Shown piece after piece: positions 18,888 through 26,870 of a stretch of 64,000 bases of DNA. Numbering within the stretch: the stretch's first letter is position 1; every line of letters starts with the position of its first letter. The stretch spans positions 97,191-161,190 of the forward strand of contig NZ_QNRC01000010.1 of the NCBI RefSeq assembly GCF_003709565.1. Direction: 5' to 3'. Origin of the DNA: Paracoccus sigandri. Its GTDB lineage: Bacteria; Pseudomonadota; Alphaproteobacteria; Rhodobacterales; Rhodobacteraceae. The translations under genes and the position numbers were made by a program. Under the pieces are notes generated by a model. That model searched no databases. It was not told the DNA's origin and saw only the letters and a list, made by a program, of their open reading frames with translations.

Positions 18888-20500
18888 GACGCGCGCTCCT
18901 GTGCTTGCGTGGCGGGGAAATCGGGACGCGCCTCGACCCGGTCCAGCCCCGACACGGTGATCCGCCGGGTCCATGCGGCATCGGTCTCGGGCAGGTCGGC
19001 GCGGCGATGCACGCCCCGGCTTTCGCGCCGCATCTCGGCCGCCGCCAGCGACCAGCGCGCCGAGGCCGCGACCGAGGCGATCTCTCGCGCGCGCAGCCGC
19101 TCGGCGCCCTCGGCGGACAGGTGGTCGCGGATCTCGGCCCAGACGCCTTCCAGCCGCTCGCGGCCCGCCGCCAGCCCGTCGCCGGTGCGGAAGAAGTTGC
19201 GGTCCAGCGGGATCGTCTCGGCCCGCAGGGCCTCGACCAGCGCGGCATGGTCCACCGGCCGCGCGGCGGCGGCGGGGCGCAGCCCGGCCTGACCCAGCGC
19301 CTGGCCTGCCGCGCGCCGCATCCCGCGCAACCGGGCATGGCGCGCCGCGCCTGCCCCCGCGAACCAGCCGCTGGCCATCGCCCAGGAGGCATTGACCGCC
19401 CCGCCGCCCGAGCTTGCGCCGGTCACGTTCTCGCGCGAGGCGGCATCGCCCGCGGCGTAAAGTCCGGGCACCTCGGTCGCGCAATCGTCGCCGGCCAGCC
19501 GGATGCCCCCGGTGCCGCGCACCGTGCCCTCGGCCGTCAGGTCGACGCGGAACAGCTGGGTGAACGGGTCGATCCCGCGCCGGTCATAGGGCAGGAAGCA
19601 GTTCGGCTGGCCCCGGCGCAGCCAGTCCTGCATCGCCGGTTCCGCCAGGTCCAGCCGGGCGAAGACCGGGCCGTCCAGCAGCGCGCGGGCCAGTTCGTGA
19701 TCGGTGCCGCCGATGCCGTTCGTCAGCGGCCGCCCCTTGCTGTCCAGGATCGGCGTGCCGTCCTGGCGGTGGAACGAGGCCCACCGATAGGGCAGCCCCT
19801 TGTTCAGCGAGCTGTCATGCGGCGCAAGCGTGTATTTGCCGGTGAATTCCATCCCCGACAGCGCCGCCCCGGCCTCGGCGGCCATCAGATAGCCGTCGCC
19901 GGTCAGCCCGCCGCCGCCCATCAGCCGCTCGAAGAAGGCGCAGCCGCCGGTGGCCAGGACCACCGCGCCCGCATGGATGCGCCAGTCCTCGCCGCTGCGG
20001 CGCGACAGGCCCGCCGCGCCGGTCACCGCGTCGCCGTCGCTCAGCAGTTCCAGCGCCGGATGATGGTCCAGGATCGTGACCCCCGCCGCCTTCACCTTGC
20101 GGCGCAGGAAATGCATGTAGTCCGGGCCGCGCAGGTTCGCGACATACAGGTTGCCCTGGTCGTCGCGCGGAAAGGCATAGCCCCATTCGACCAGCTGCAG
20201 CAGGTTGGCATAGGCCCGGTCGACGGTGCGGTGCATCCAGCGCCGGTCCGCCAGCCCATGGGTGCGCTGCCAGCGCCGCTCGACCGCCTCGGCCCGCGCC
20301 TCGCCCGGCGGCACGCACCAGGTCCCGGTATTCGAGGGCGCGGTCGCCCCCGATGTCCCGTGATAGCCCTTGTCGGCCAGCACCACCCGCGCCCCCGCCC
20401 CGGCCGCGGCCAGCGCCGCCCAGCCGCCTGCCGGTCCTCCTCCGAGGACCAGCACGTCGGTCTCGGCCTGCGGGCCTGCCCGCCTTCTGTCGTCTGTCAT
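18884..20500 (-). CDS. FAD-dependent oxidoreductase of the fumarate reductase/AprA class, AsfA-like
   Basis: A 538-residue flavoprotein with an N-terminal dinucleotide-binding motif (VLGGGPAGGWAAL, residues 18-30), a second FAD-contact segment GLYAAGDAASRENVTGASSGG near residue 350 and a C-terminal helical domain as in succinate dehydrogenase/fumarate reductase and APS reductase flavoproteins. The covalent-FAD histidine of SDH is not evident. It is encoded directly before a two-cluster ferredoxin with a 4-bp overlap and lies in an operon with a sulfonate-type importer. The most likely role is electron transfer in desulfonation or related sulfur metabolism (AsfA-like); a different organosulfur reductase is possible. 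Confidence 0.8.
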   Translation of the reverse strand: MTDDRRRAGPQAETDVLVLGGGPAGGWAALAAAGAGARVVLADKGYHGTSGATAPSNTGTWCVPPGEARAEAVERRWQRTHGLADRRWMHRTVDRAYANLLQLVEWGYAFPRDDQGNLYVANLRGPDYMHFLRRKVKAAGVTILDHHPALELLSDGDAVTGAAGLSRRSGEDWRIHAGAVVLATGGCAFFERLMGGGGLTGDGYLMAAEAGAALSGMEFTGKYTLAPHDSSLNKGLPYRWASFHRQDGTPILDSKGRPLTNGIGGTDHELARALLDGPVFARLDLAEPAMQDWLRRGQPNCFLPYDRRGIDPFTQLFRVDLTAEGTVRGTGGIRLAGDDCATEVPGLYAAGDAASRENVTGASSGGGAVNASWAMASGWFAGAGAARHARLRGMRRAAGQALGQAGLRPAAAARPVDHAALVEALRAETIPLDRNFFRTGDGLAAGRERLEGVWAEIRDHLSAEGAERLRAREIASVAASARWSLAAAEMRRESRGVHRRADLPETDAAWTRRITVSGLDRVEARPDFPATQAQERAS

Positions 20501-20546
20501 GGTCCTGCCTGGGGCTTGCGAATGCTGGGAAGGTGGCGCGCGGCGG

Positions 20547-21134
20547 TCAGGCCGCCGACGAGAACCATTCTGGCTCGTTGCCCGGCGTCCACTTGATGTT
20601 GCACCCGATCGAGGGCACCTGCCGCCCCTCGACCTGGGCCCCGGCCAGCACCTTCTCGACCGCCGCGCGCAGATCCGCGCCGGTCACGGGCTTGCCGTTT
20701 CCGGGGCGCGCATCGTCGAACTGGCCGTGATAGGCCAGCCGGCGCTGGCCGTCGAACAGGAAGAAATCCGGCGTGCAGGCGGCGCCATAGGCCTTGGCGA
20801 CGGCCTGGTCGGCATCCTTCAGATAGGGGAAGTCATAACCCTGCTGCGCGGCTTCCTGGCCGATCCGGGCCAGGGTTTCCTCGGGATGCGCGACGGGATC
20901 GTTCGCATTGATGCCGACGATGGCAAGCCCCCTGGGGCCGTATTCGCGCGCGAAATCGGCCAAGGCCTCGCGGATCAGGACGACGAAGGGGCAGCGGTTG
21001 GACAGGAACGCGACCAGCAGCGCGGGGCTTTCCTGGCTGTCCGCCAGCCGGTGCAGCCTGCCATCCGCATCCGGCAGCAGGAAGTCGGCGGCAGGCGTTC
21101 CCAGCGCGATGGGATTCGATTCGGTTTTGGGCAT
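20547..21134 (-). CDS. Thioredoxin-fold protein (AhpC/TSA-redoxin family)
   Basis: A 195-residue protein with the redoxin fold: LGTPAADFLLPDADG at the start, a peroxidatic-type cysteine in SNRCPFV (Cys48), and LAIVGINANDP and TPDFFLFD later. Cys120 and Cys178 (SIGCNIKWTPGNEP) are further cysteines, but there is no CxxC, so it is not a classical thioredoxin or TlpA. No signal peptide is seen, so it is cytoplasmic. The start MPKTESNPIA has GGAG 7 bases upstream. It is the first gene of the sulfonate-type operon, 46 bp ahead of the flavoprotein gene, and could handle sulfite or persulfide stress; that is inference. Confidence 0.85.
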   Translation of the reverse strand: MPKTESNPIALGTPAADFLLPDADGRLHRLADSQESPALLVAFLSNRCPFVVLIREALADFAREYGPRGLAIVGINANDPVAHPEETLARIGQEAAQQGYDFPYLKDADQAVAKAYGAACTPDFFLFDGQRRLAYHGQFDDARPGNGKPVTGADLRAAVEKVLAGAQVEGRQVPSIGCNIKWTPGNEPEWFSSAA

Positions 21135-21437
21135 CTGTGTCTCCGCAAGATCTGGTTGTTCCGTCGCCGGACGGCCGTCGATATATACGACCAATCTTAT
21201 AGAGATTTGTGTTCGATTTTCCGGCTGCGGGTGAAAAGCGGTTCTCGTGGCCTGCAGCAAAAGAGAACGGATCGGGATGGCGCGCCGCTCGCCACCATCG
21301 AAGGCCACCCGGCCATGCGACGGTTTCGTGCAGATCATGTGAAACCGCCGGATCGCGGCAGTTTTCCGGCCGGCCCTTCACCCGAATGTCATACCGGCCG
21401 GCTATGGGTGATTCATCCGAATGACTGGACGGGCAAC
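21135..21437. promoter_or_regulatory. Divergent promoter region between redoxin operon and phn operon
   Basis: This 303-bp gap has no convincing gene. An AT-rich part at about 21178-21216 (with TATATA and TCTTATAG) probably holds the promoter of the minus-strand sulfur operon. Near phnF the palindrome CCGGCCGG occurs twice, at 21366-21373 and 21394-21401, the second flanked by CATA and TATG (21390-21406); this is a candidate PhnF operator. A single TGTCAT at 21387 resembles half of a Pho box, but no good second half lies 11 bp away. Confidence 0.45.
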
Positions 21438-22166
21438 ATGCAGACCAACTGGCAGATGATCCGGGACCGCCTGGCCGAAGGCATCATGCGGGGCGAATAC
21501 GCCCCCGGCCAGCGCCTGCCGACCGAGCCAGAGCTGTGCCGGCATTTCGGCATCGGCCGCCATTCCGTGCGCCGCGCCATCGAGGCGCTGGCGGTCGAGG
21601 GCAAGCTGCGCGTCGAACAGGGGCGCGGCACCTTCGTCGAGACGGCACCGCTGATCGATTACCAGATCGGCCGGCGCACCCGCTTCCGCCAGAACCTGCG
21701 CGACCAGGGCGTGGCGCCGGGGGGCGACCTGATCGAGGCCGGGCTGGTGCCCGCCCCCGCCGCGATCGCCCGTGCGCTGGACCTGCCCGAGGGCGCGCCG
21801 GTGCATCGGGTGCTGACCCGCGGACTGGCCGACGACGTGCCGATCAATATCGGCCTGTCCTGGCATTCGGCGGATCGCTTTGCCGATTTCGGCAGCCGCA
21901 GACGCCAGGGCGAGAAGGTGACCGACATCTATCGCACCCATGGCATCGCCGATTACTTCCGCCGCTCCACCTCGATCCTCGCCCGCCGCGCCAGCCCGGA
22001 CGAGGCGCGGCTGCTGGCCCAGCATCCGGCGCTGCCGGTGCTGGTCGTGCAGAAGACCGACGTGGACGTGGAAGGCCGCCCCATCGGCCATTCGCAGGGC
22101 GTCTGGTCGGCCGAACGGGTGCAGTTCACGCTGGATACCGACCCCTCGCCGCCGGGCACGGGATAG
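21438..22166 (+). CDS. phnF: Phosphonate operon regulator PhnF (GntR/HutC family)
   Basis: A 242-residue repressor with an N-terminal GntR winged helix-turn-helix (about residues 5-65, including LPTEPELCRHFGIGRHSVRRAI) and a C-terminal UTRA effector domain. The start MQTNWQMIRDRL gives the usual PhnF length; the reading frame is open much further upstream but that part is not conserved. It is the first gene of the phn operon, 43 bp before phnG, and should repress the operon until a phosphonate-derived or phosphate signal is present. Confidence 0.9.
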   Translation: MQTNWQMIRDRLAEGIMRGEYAPGQRLPTEPELCRHFGIGRHSVRRAIEALAVEGKLRVEQGRGTFVETAPLIDYQIGRRTRFRQNLRDQGVAPGGDLIEAGLVPAPAAIARALDLPEGAPVHRVLTRGLADDVPINIGLSWHSADRFADFGSRRRQGEKVTDIYRTHGIADYFRRSTSILARRASPDEARLLAQHPALPVLVVQKTDVDVEGRPIGHSQGVWSAERVQFTLDTDPSPPGTG

Positions 22167-22209
22167 GAGCGCGCCGGGACAGGCCGGCCACAGAAGGAAT
22201 GAGGACAGG

Positions 22210-22662
22210 ATGTCTGACGAGAATGACCCGGACCCGTCCGGGGGGATGGATCACGCGCGCCTGCTGGAAACGCTGGCGGGGGCCGAGGCGACACGGCTGA
22301 AGGCGCTGGCCGAGATGCTGCTGCCCCTGCTGCCCGCCCCCGAGGTCCTGAAAAGCGGCACCGGCCTTGTCATGCTGCCGATGCGCGACACGGTGCAGGG
22401 CACCGATTTCCATCTGGGCGAGGTCCTGGTCGCCGAGGCGCATCTGCGCCTGCCCTCGGGCATCGAGGGTTACGGCATGGTGACCGGCCGCGACCTGGAA
22501 CGCGCGATGGCCATGGCGGTGGTCGATGCCGCCGCCGCCGAAGGGGTGCAGCCCGAGGCCATCGCCCGCTTCCTGCACGCCGAGGCCGCCCGGATCGCCG
22601 CCGCCGACCGCGACATCCTGCGCGCCGTCGAGGCCACGCGGGTCGAGATGGAGACCTTCTGA
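22210..22662 (+). CDS. phnG: Carbon-phosphorus lyase core subunit PhnG
   Basis: A 150-residue subunit of the PhnGHIJ core complex of carbon-phosphorus lyase, which breaks C-P bonds of alkylphosphonates to release methane or other alkanes. Typical are TGLVMLPMRDTV and FHLGEVLVAEAHL, and the length matches the family. Together with PhnH and PhnI it supports the step that replaces adenine of ATP by the phosphonate. The start has a GAGGA site; the stop overlaps the phnH start by one base. Confidence 0.92.
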   Translation: MSDENDPDPSGGMDHARLLETLAGAEATRLKALAEMLLPLLPAPEVLKSGTGLVMLPMRDTVQGTDFHLGEVLVAEAHLRLPSGIEGYGMVTGRDLERAMAMAVVDAAAAEGVQPEAIARFLHAEAARIAAADRDILRAVEATRVEMETF

Positions 22663-23192
22663 TGCACGCAGCCCCGCTTCCCGACCCCGCCGAGACCCGC
22701 GACAACGCCACCTTCGAGGCGCTGCTGCGGGCGCTGTCCCGCCCCGGCCAGGTGCACGGCCTGCCCCGGCCCGGCCTGCTGCCCGCGGCGCTGGCGCTGG
22801 TCGACCTGGAATGCGCCGTCTTCACCGACGATCCGGCGCTGGCCCCGGCCCTTGCCGGCACCGGCGCGCGCCTGGCCGAAGCCGCGGTGGCGGATTACCT
22901 GTTCCTCAGCGGCAACCCGCTGGCGGCGGCGGGCAGCGCACCCGTCGGATCGGCGCTCCACCCCGAGAACGGCGCGACGCTGCTGATCGCCACCGGGCTG
23001 AGCGGCGGCCCGGCCCTGCGCCTGACCGGCCCCGGCATCGACGGCAGCATCCGCATCGCCCCCGCCCTGAACCCCGCCCTGTGGTCGCTGCGCGAGGCGC
23101 GCGCCGCCTATCCGCTGGGGTTCGAGCTGTTCCTTGTCGAGGGCGCGCAGGCGATCGGCCTGCCGCGCTCGACCCGCATCGAGGTGCTGTGA
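22662..23192 (+). CDS. phnH: Carbon-phosphorus lyase core subunit PhnH
   Basis: A 176-residue PhnH protein, slightly shorter than the roughly 195 residues of E. coli PhnH. Family features include the N-terminal TRDNATFEALLRALSRPG and a C-terminal LWSLREARAAYPLGFELFLV. PhnH is a core C-P lyase subunit whose fold resembles PLP enzymes without the cofactor. It is coupled to phnG (1-base overlap) and to phnI (1-base overlap). Confidence 0.92.
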   Translation: MHAAPLPDPAETRDNATFEALLRALSRPGQVHGLPRPGLLPAALALVDLECAVFTDDPALAPALAGTGARLAEAAVADYLFLSGNPLAAAGSAPVGSALHPENGATLLIATGLSGGPALRLTGPGIDGSIRIAPALNPALWSLREARAAYPLGFELFLVEGAQAIGLPRSTRIEVL

Positions 23193-24343
23193 TGGCCTAT
23201 GTCGCAACGCGCGGGGGCGAACGCGCCATCGCCCAGTCCGAACGGCTCTATCGCGAAGGCCTGGGTCCCATCGACCGCGACCGGGTGGCGGCGGTGGCCG
23301 ATGCCCTGCCCTGGCTGGTGGACCGGGTGATGGGCGAGGCGTCGCTCTACGAGCCCGAACTGGCGGCGCTGGCGCTGGCGCAGACCGGCGGCGATCTCTA
23401 CGAAGCGGTGCTGCTGCTGCGCGCATGGCGCACCACCCAGCCGCGGCTGGCCATCGCCCGGCCGGTGACGCAGGACCGGCTCTTCACCCATCGCCGCATC
23501 TCGGCCGCCTTCAAGGACATCCCCGGCGGCCAGATCCTCGGCCCGACGCTGGACTATTCGCACCGCATCCTTGCGACCGAGGTGCTGGAAGGCCGGCCCC
23601 TGACCCCCGCCCCGGTCCAAAAGGCCGACCGGCCCGCGCCGCCGCACCATCCCTCGCTGGCCGCATGGCAGAAGGCGCAGGGGCTGGTCGCCGATCCCGC
23701 GCCCGAGGAGGTCGCCCCCGAGGCGATCCCCGACCTGACCCGCGAACCGCTGCTGTTCCCCGCCCCGCGCGCCCACCGGCTGCAGGGCCTCGCCCGCGCC
23801 GACAGCGGCGGCGTGCTGGCGCTGGGTTATTCCGCCATGCGCGGCCATGGCAACGCCCATCCCACGGTGAACGAACTGAGGCTGGCCGAGGCCGAGCTCC
23901 GCGTCCCCCACCCGCGCGGCACGGTCTTCTCGGCCGGCCGGGTGAAGGTCTCGCAGGCCGAGGTCGCCGCCAAGGAAGGCGGGACGCGGATCCGGCTGGG
24001 CTTCGCCGCCACGCTCGGCTGGAACGAGGTCAAGGTGATCGCCGCCGCGACCCTGGACCTGAACGCGCCCGGCGCCGCCAAGGGCACGCCCACCGAGGAG
24101 GAATTCTTCCTCTACCACACCGAACCCGTCGAGGCCTCGGGCTTCTGCATCCATTTCAAGCTGCCCCATTACGTCACCTTCCAGTCGGCGCTGGACGCGA
24201 TGCGCGACGCCAATGCCCGCAAGACCCAGCCCCCCGCCGATCCCCTTCTTCGTTGCGAAAATACCCTCGGGGGGTCCGGGGGGCGAAGCGCCCCCGGCGC
24301 GCCGCACGCCCCCGCCCACCCGGCCAAGGAGACCACGGAATGA
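23192..24343 (+). CDS. phnI: Carbon-phosphorus lyase core subunit PhnI with repeat-derived C-terminal tail
   Basis: A 383-residue PhnI, the nucleosidase subunit that with PhnG, PhnH and PhnL forms alpha-D-ribose-1-methylphosphonate-5-triphosphate from ATP and phosphonate. Conserved parts are MAYVATRGGERAI at the start, ISAAFKDIPGGQILGPTLDYS, and FCIHFKLPHYVTFQSALD near the end. The family normally stops shortly after that last motif. Here about 36 extra residues follow, encoded by an intergenic-type repeat (24235-24266) and a GC hairpin, rich in Pro, Gly and Ala. The gene overlaps phnJ by 4 bp, so the tail is translated unless ribosomes terminate early. Confidence 0.92.
   Translation: MAYVATRGGERAIAQSERLYREGLGPIDRDRVAAVADALPWLVDRVMGEASLYEPELAALALAQTGGDLYEAVLLLRAWRTTQPRLAIARPVTQDRLFTHRRISAAFKDIPGGQILGPTLDYSHRILATEVLEGRPLTPAPVQKADRPAPPHHPSLAAWQKAQGLVADPAPEEVAPEAIPDLTREPLLFPAPRAHRLQGLARADSGGVLALGYSAMRGHGNAHPTVNELRLAEAELRVPHPRGTVFSAGRVKVSQAEVAAKEGGTRIRLGFAATLGWNEVKVIAAATLDLNAPGAAKGTPTEEEFFLYHTEPVEASGFCIHFKLPHYVTFQSALDAMRDANARKTQPPADPLLRCENTLGGSGGRSAPGAPHAPAHPAKETTE
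24235..24295. repeat. 32-bp repeat copy 1 plus GC hairpin inside the phnI 3' end
   Basis: The 32 bases at 24235-24266 match 29 of 32 bases at 31696-31727. They are followed by a hairpin with arms GGGGGCG (24279-24285) and CGCCCCC (24289-24295) around AAG. In related Rhodobacteraceae genomes similar 'TTCGTTG..AAATAC' elements are usually intergenic, by recollection. Here the element is inside an open reading frame. Confidence 0.7.
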
Positions 24344-25254
24344 CCGCACTCGGCGAACTGACCCGGCCCTGGCAGGCGATGAGCTACGGCTTCCTCGACC
24401 CCTCGGCCAAGCGCGAGATGCGCCGCGCCATGCTGAAGGCCGTCGCCGTGCCCGGCTGCCAGATCCCCTATGCCAGCCGCGAGGTGCCGATGGCACGCGG
24501 CTGGGGCACGGGCGGATTGCAGGTGACGCTGACGCTGGTCAATCCCGGCTCGGTCGTGAAGGTGATCGACCAGGGCGCCGACGACAGCGTGAACGCGGTC
24601 TCGATCCGGCAATTCGTCCAGAAGGTCGCCGGCGCCCGCGGCACATGGGACACGCAGGAGGCCACGATCCTGCAATCGCGCCACCGCATCCCCGAGGAAA
24701 AGCTGCGCGAGGACCAGATCCTCGTGCTGCAGGTCCCCAATCCCGAACCGCTGCGGCCGGTCCAGCCGAACATGTCGCTGGCCCGCCAGATGCATGCGGA
24801 TGCCGATTACGGGCGGCTGTGGCTGGTGCTCTATGAGCAGGTCGTGCGCTCGGGGCGGATCATGCAGGGGGCGTCCTACCCGGCGCTGGTCAATGGTCGC
24901 CATGTGATGACGCCCTCGCCGATCCCGCGCTGGGACCTGCCCAAGCTGGACATGGCGCGGCACCTGACGCTGCTGTCGGCGGGACGCGAGAAGCGCATCT
25001 TCGCCGTGCCCCCCTTCACCCGCGTCCAGCCGCTGGCCTTCGACGACATCCCCTTCCGCGTCGAGGATCACGCCAGCCTGGTCTGCCACCGCTCGGGCGT
25101 CGCCGGCTTCTTCATGAACGAGATCCCGCAGCCCGACGGCAGCGCGCGGCACGAATTGTCCGACAGCCATTTCGGCATCAAGGCGATCCGCCGCAGCGAA
25201 GGCGAGGCGGTGGAGATCGGCGAAACCTGGTACCGGAACGGAGCGGTGACATGA
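24340..25254 (+). CDS. phnJ: Carbon-phosphorus lyase PhnJ-like subunit lacking most Fe-S cysteines
   Basis: PhnJ is the radical SAM subunit that cleaves the C-P bond. This 304-residue protein keeps the family body: AVPGCQIPYASRE around Gly39 (equivalent to the radical-forming glycine), GWGTGGLQ, VIDQGADDSVNAVSIRQF, RHRIPE and AGREKRIFAVPPFTRV. In E. coli PhnJ the C-terminus carries CAIC and FVCSDTDYC, which hold the 4Fe-4S cluster and the thiyl-forming cysteine. Here the matching stretches are VCHRSG (Cys249, Ser252) and HELSDSHFG (Leu273, Gly279). Only two cysteines, Cys40 and Cys249, exist in the whole protein. The frame is intact and coupled to phnI and phnK by ATGA overlaps. Either this is a non-radical-SAM PhnJ variant or the cluster is bound differently. 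Confidence 0.88.
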   Translation: MTALGELTRPWQAMSYGFLDPSAKREMRRAMLKAVAVPGCQIPYASREVPMARGWGTGGLQVTLTLVNPGSVVKVIDQGADDSVNAVSIRQFVQKVAGARGTWDTQEATILQSRHRIPEEKLREDQILVLQVPNPEPLRPVQPNMSLARQMHADADYGRLWLVLYEQVVRSGRIMQGASYPALVNGRHVMTPSPIPRWDLPKLDMARHLTLLSAGREKRIFAVPPFTRVQPLAFDDIPFRVEDHASLVCHRSGVAGFFMNEIPQPDGSARHELSDSHFGIKAIRRSEGEAVEIGETWYRNGAVT

Positions 25255-26078
25255 GCCTGCCTTCCCCCCGCCCCGCCCCGCAGCAACCCCCGCGCGACCT
25301 GCCGCGCCTGATGACCACGCCGCCGATCCTGGCCATGACCGGCATCAGCCGCCGCTTCGGCGATGTCGTGGCGCTTCAGGACGTGTCCGCCACCGTCTAT
25401 CCCGGCGAGGTCCTGGGCATCGTCGGCGAAAGCGGCTCGGGCAAGTCGACGCTGCTCAGGATGATGAACCTGGAGGACAGCCCGGACAGCGGCGACTATC
25501 GCCTGGCCATTCCGGGCGCCGCCGGCAACCTGTTCGACCTGGACCGCTACCGGCGGCGGATGCTGTGCGCGCGCCATGTCGGCATCGTCTACCAGAACCC
25601 GCATCTGGGCCTGCTGATGGGCCATTCCTCGTCCGGCAACGTGGCCGAGCGGTTGCTGATCGCGGGCGAGCGGCGCTTTGCCGTGCTGGGGGGGCGGGCG
25701 CGCGAGGCGCTGGACGCCTCGGAATTCCCGCTGGAGCGGATCGATGCCCGGCCGATCGAGCTGTCGGGCGGGATGCAGCAGCGGGTGCAGCTGGCCAAGG
25801 CCATCGCGCTGGAGCCGGCGCTGCTGCTGCTGGACGAGCCGACGACGGGGCTGGACGTCTCGGTCCAGGCGCTGGTTCTGGACACGCTGAAGCGGCTGCA
25901 GCGCGACCGCGCGATCACCATGGTGCTGGTCAGCCACGACCTGGGCGTCATCCGCACCATGGCCGACCGGGTCATGGTCATGCGCCGCGGGCGCGTGGTC
26001 GAGGAGGGGCTGGCCGACCAGATCTTCCAGGATCCCCAGCACCCCTACACCCAGGCCCTTGTCCATGCGAAACTGTAA
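25251..26078 (+). CDS. phnK: PhnK, ABC-type ATPase of the carbon-phosphorus lyase complex
   Basis: A 275-residue ABC-type nucleotide-binding protein that docks on the PhnGHIJ core in E. coli rather than acting in import. Walker A is GESGSGKST, signature LSGGMQQRVQLAKAI, Walker B LLLLDEPTTGLD, and the C-terminus ends DPQHPYTQALVHAKL, typical of PhnK. A 20-residue proline-rich N-terminal extension precedes the domain; an internal ATG at residue 21 (MTTPPILAM) could be the true start. The annotated ATG overlaps the phnJ stop by 4 bp. Confidence 0.9.
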   Translation: MSLPSPRPAPQQPPRDLPRLMTTPPILAMTGISRRFGDVVALQDVSATVYPGEVLGIVGESGSGKSTLLRMMNLEDSPDSGDYRLAIPGAAGNLFDLDRYRRRMLCARHVGIVYQNPHLGLLMGHSSSGNVAERLLIAGERRFAVLGGRAREALDASEFPLERIDARPIELSGGMQQRVQLAKAIALEPALLLLDEPTTGLDVSVQALVLDTLKRLQRDRAITMVLVSHDLGVIRTMADRVMVMRRGRVVEEGLADQIFQDPQHPYTQALVHAKL

Positions 26079-26084
26079 AGGCTG

Positions 26085-26870
26085 ATGATGACCCTGCAGA
26101 CACCGCTTCCCGCCGCCCCACCCCGCGCCGCGCCGCCCTGCGCCGCCTCGGGCGCCCCCGCGCCGGCCCTGCCCGTGATCGAGGTCGAAGGCCTGGCCAA
26201 GCATTTCCAGATGCACCACCTGGGCCAGCGGCTGGACGCCTTCGCGGGCATCGGCTTCACCCTGATGCCGGGGCAGTTCCTGCTGCTGACCGGCCCCAAC
26301 GGCGCCGGGAAATCGACGCTGCTGCGCACGCTCTATCGCAGCTATCTGCCGCAGGCGGGCCATGTCTGGCTGAACACCGCCGAGGGGCGGATCGACCTGG
26401 CCCGCGCCGCCGATGTCGACGTGGCGCTGCTGCGGCGGCGCGAGATCGGCTTCGTCACCCAGTTCCTGATCGCCCGGCCCCGCGTCGCCGCCGAGGATCT
26501 GGTGGCCGAACCGCTGCGGCTGGCCGGCGCCGCCGCGCCCGAGGCGCTGGAAACCGCCCGCGCGGCCCTGGCCGAATTCGGCGTGAAGCGCGAATTGTGG
26601 GCCGCCTATCCCTCGACCTTCTCGGGCGGCGAACAGCAGAAGGTCAACCTGGCCCGCGCGCTGATCCTGCCGCAGCGATTGCTGCTGCTGGACGAACCCA
26701 CCGCCTCGCTGGACGCGGGCGCGCGGGCGGCGCTGCTGCGGCGGCTGGCGGCGCTGAAGGCGCAGGGCGTCGCGATGATCGGCGTCTTTCACCATCCCGG
26801 CGACGTGGCCGGGCTGATCGACGCGGAACTGAACCTTGACAGCAGGGAGACCAGAGATGTGGCTCAGTGA
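26085..26870 (+). CDS. phnL: PhnL, ABC-type ATPase of the carbon-phosphorus lyase complex
   Basis: A 261-residue ABC-type protein with Walker A GPNGAGKST, signature FSGGEQQKVNLARAL and Walker B LLLLDEPTASLD. In E. coli PhnL joins PhnG, PhnH and PhnI in forming the ribose-phosphonate triphosphate. The first 30 residues are Pro/Ala-rich and probably disordered. It starts 6 bp after phnK and overlaps the phnM start by 14 bp. Confidence 0.9.
   Translation: MMTLQTPLPAAPPRAAPPCAASGAPAPALPVIEVEGLAKHFQMHHLGQRLDAFAGIGFTLMPGQFLLLTGPNGAGKSTLLRTLYRSYLPQAGHVWLNTAEGRIDLARAADVDVALLRRREIGFVTQFLIARPRVAAEDLVAEPLRLAGAAAPEALETARAALAEFGVKRELWAAYPSTFSGGEQQKVNLARALILPQRLLLLDEPTASLDAGARAALLRRLAALKAQGVAMIGVFHHPGDVAGLIDAELNLDSRETRDVAQ

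Noticed and set aside
20370..21437. Upstream extension of phnF to over 590 residues
   Set aside because: The added region runs antisense to the redoxin and flavoprotein genes and lacks conserved sequence. PhnF proteins have about 240 residues, matching the start at 21438.
21380..21437. Pho box upstream of phnF
   Set aside because: Only one TGTCAT half is present; no second half at the expected 11-bp spacing was found, so PhoB control is not supported by this site.
25251..26870. PhnK and PhnL as ordinary peptide importer ATPases
   Set aside because: They resemble such ATPases, but no matching permeases are adjacent, and their position between phnJ and phnM and their C-terminal motifs fit PhnK and PhnL.
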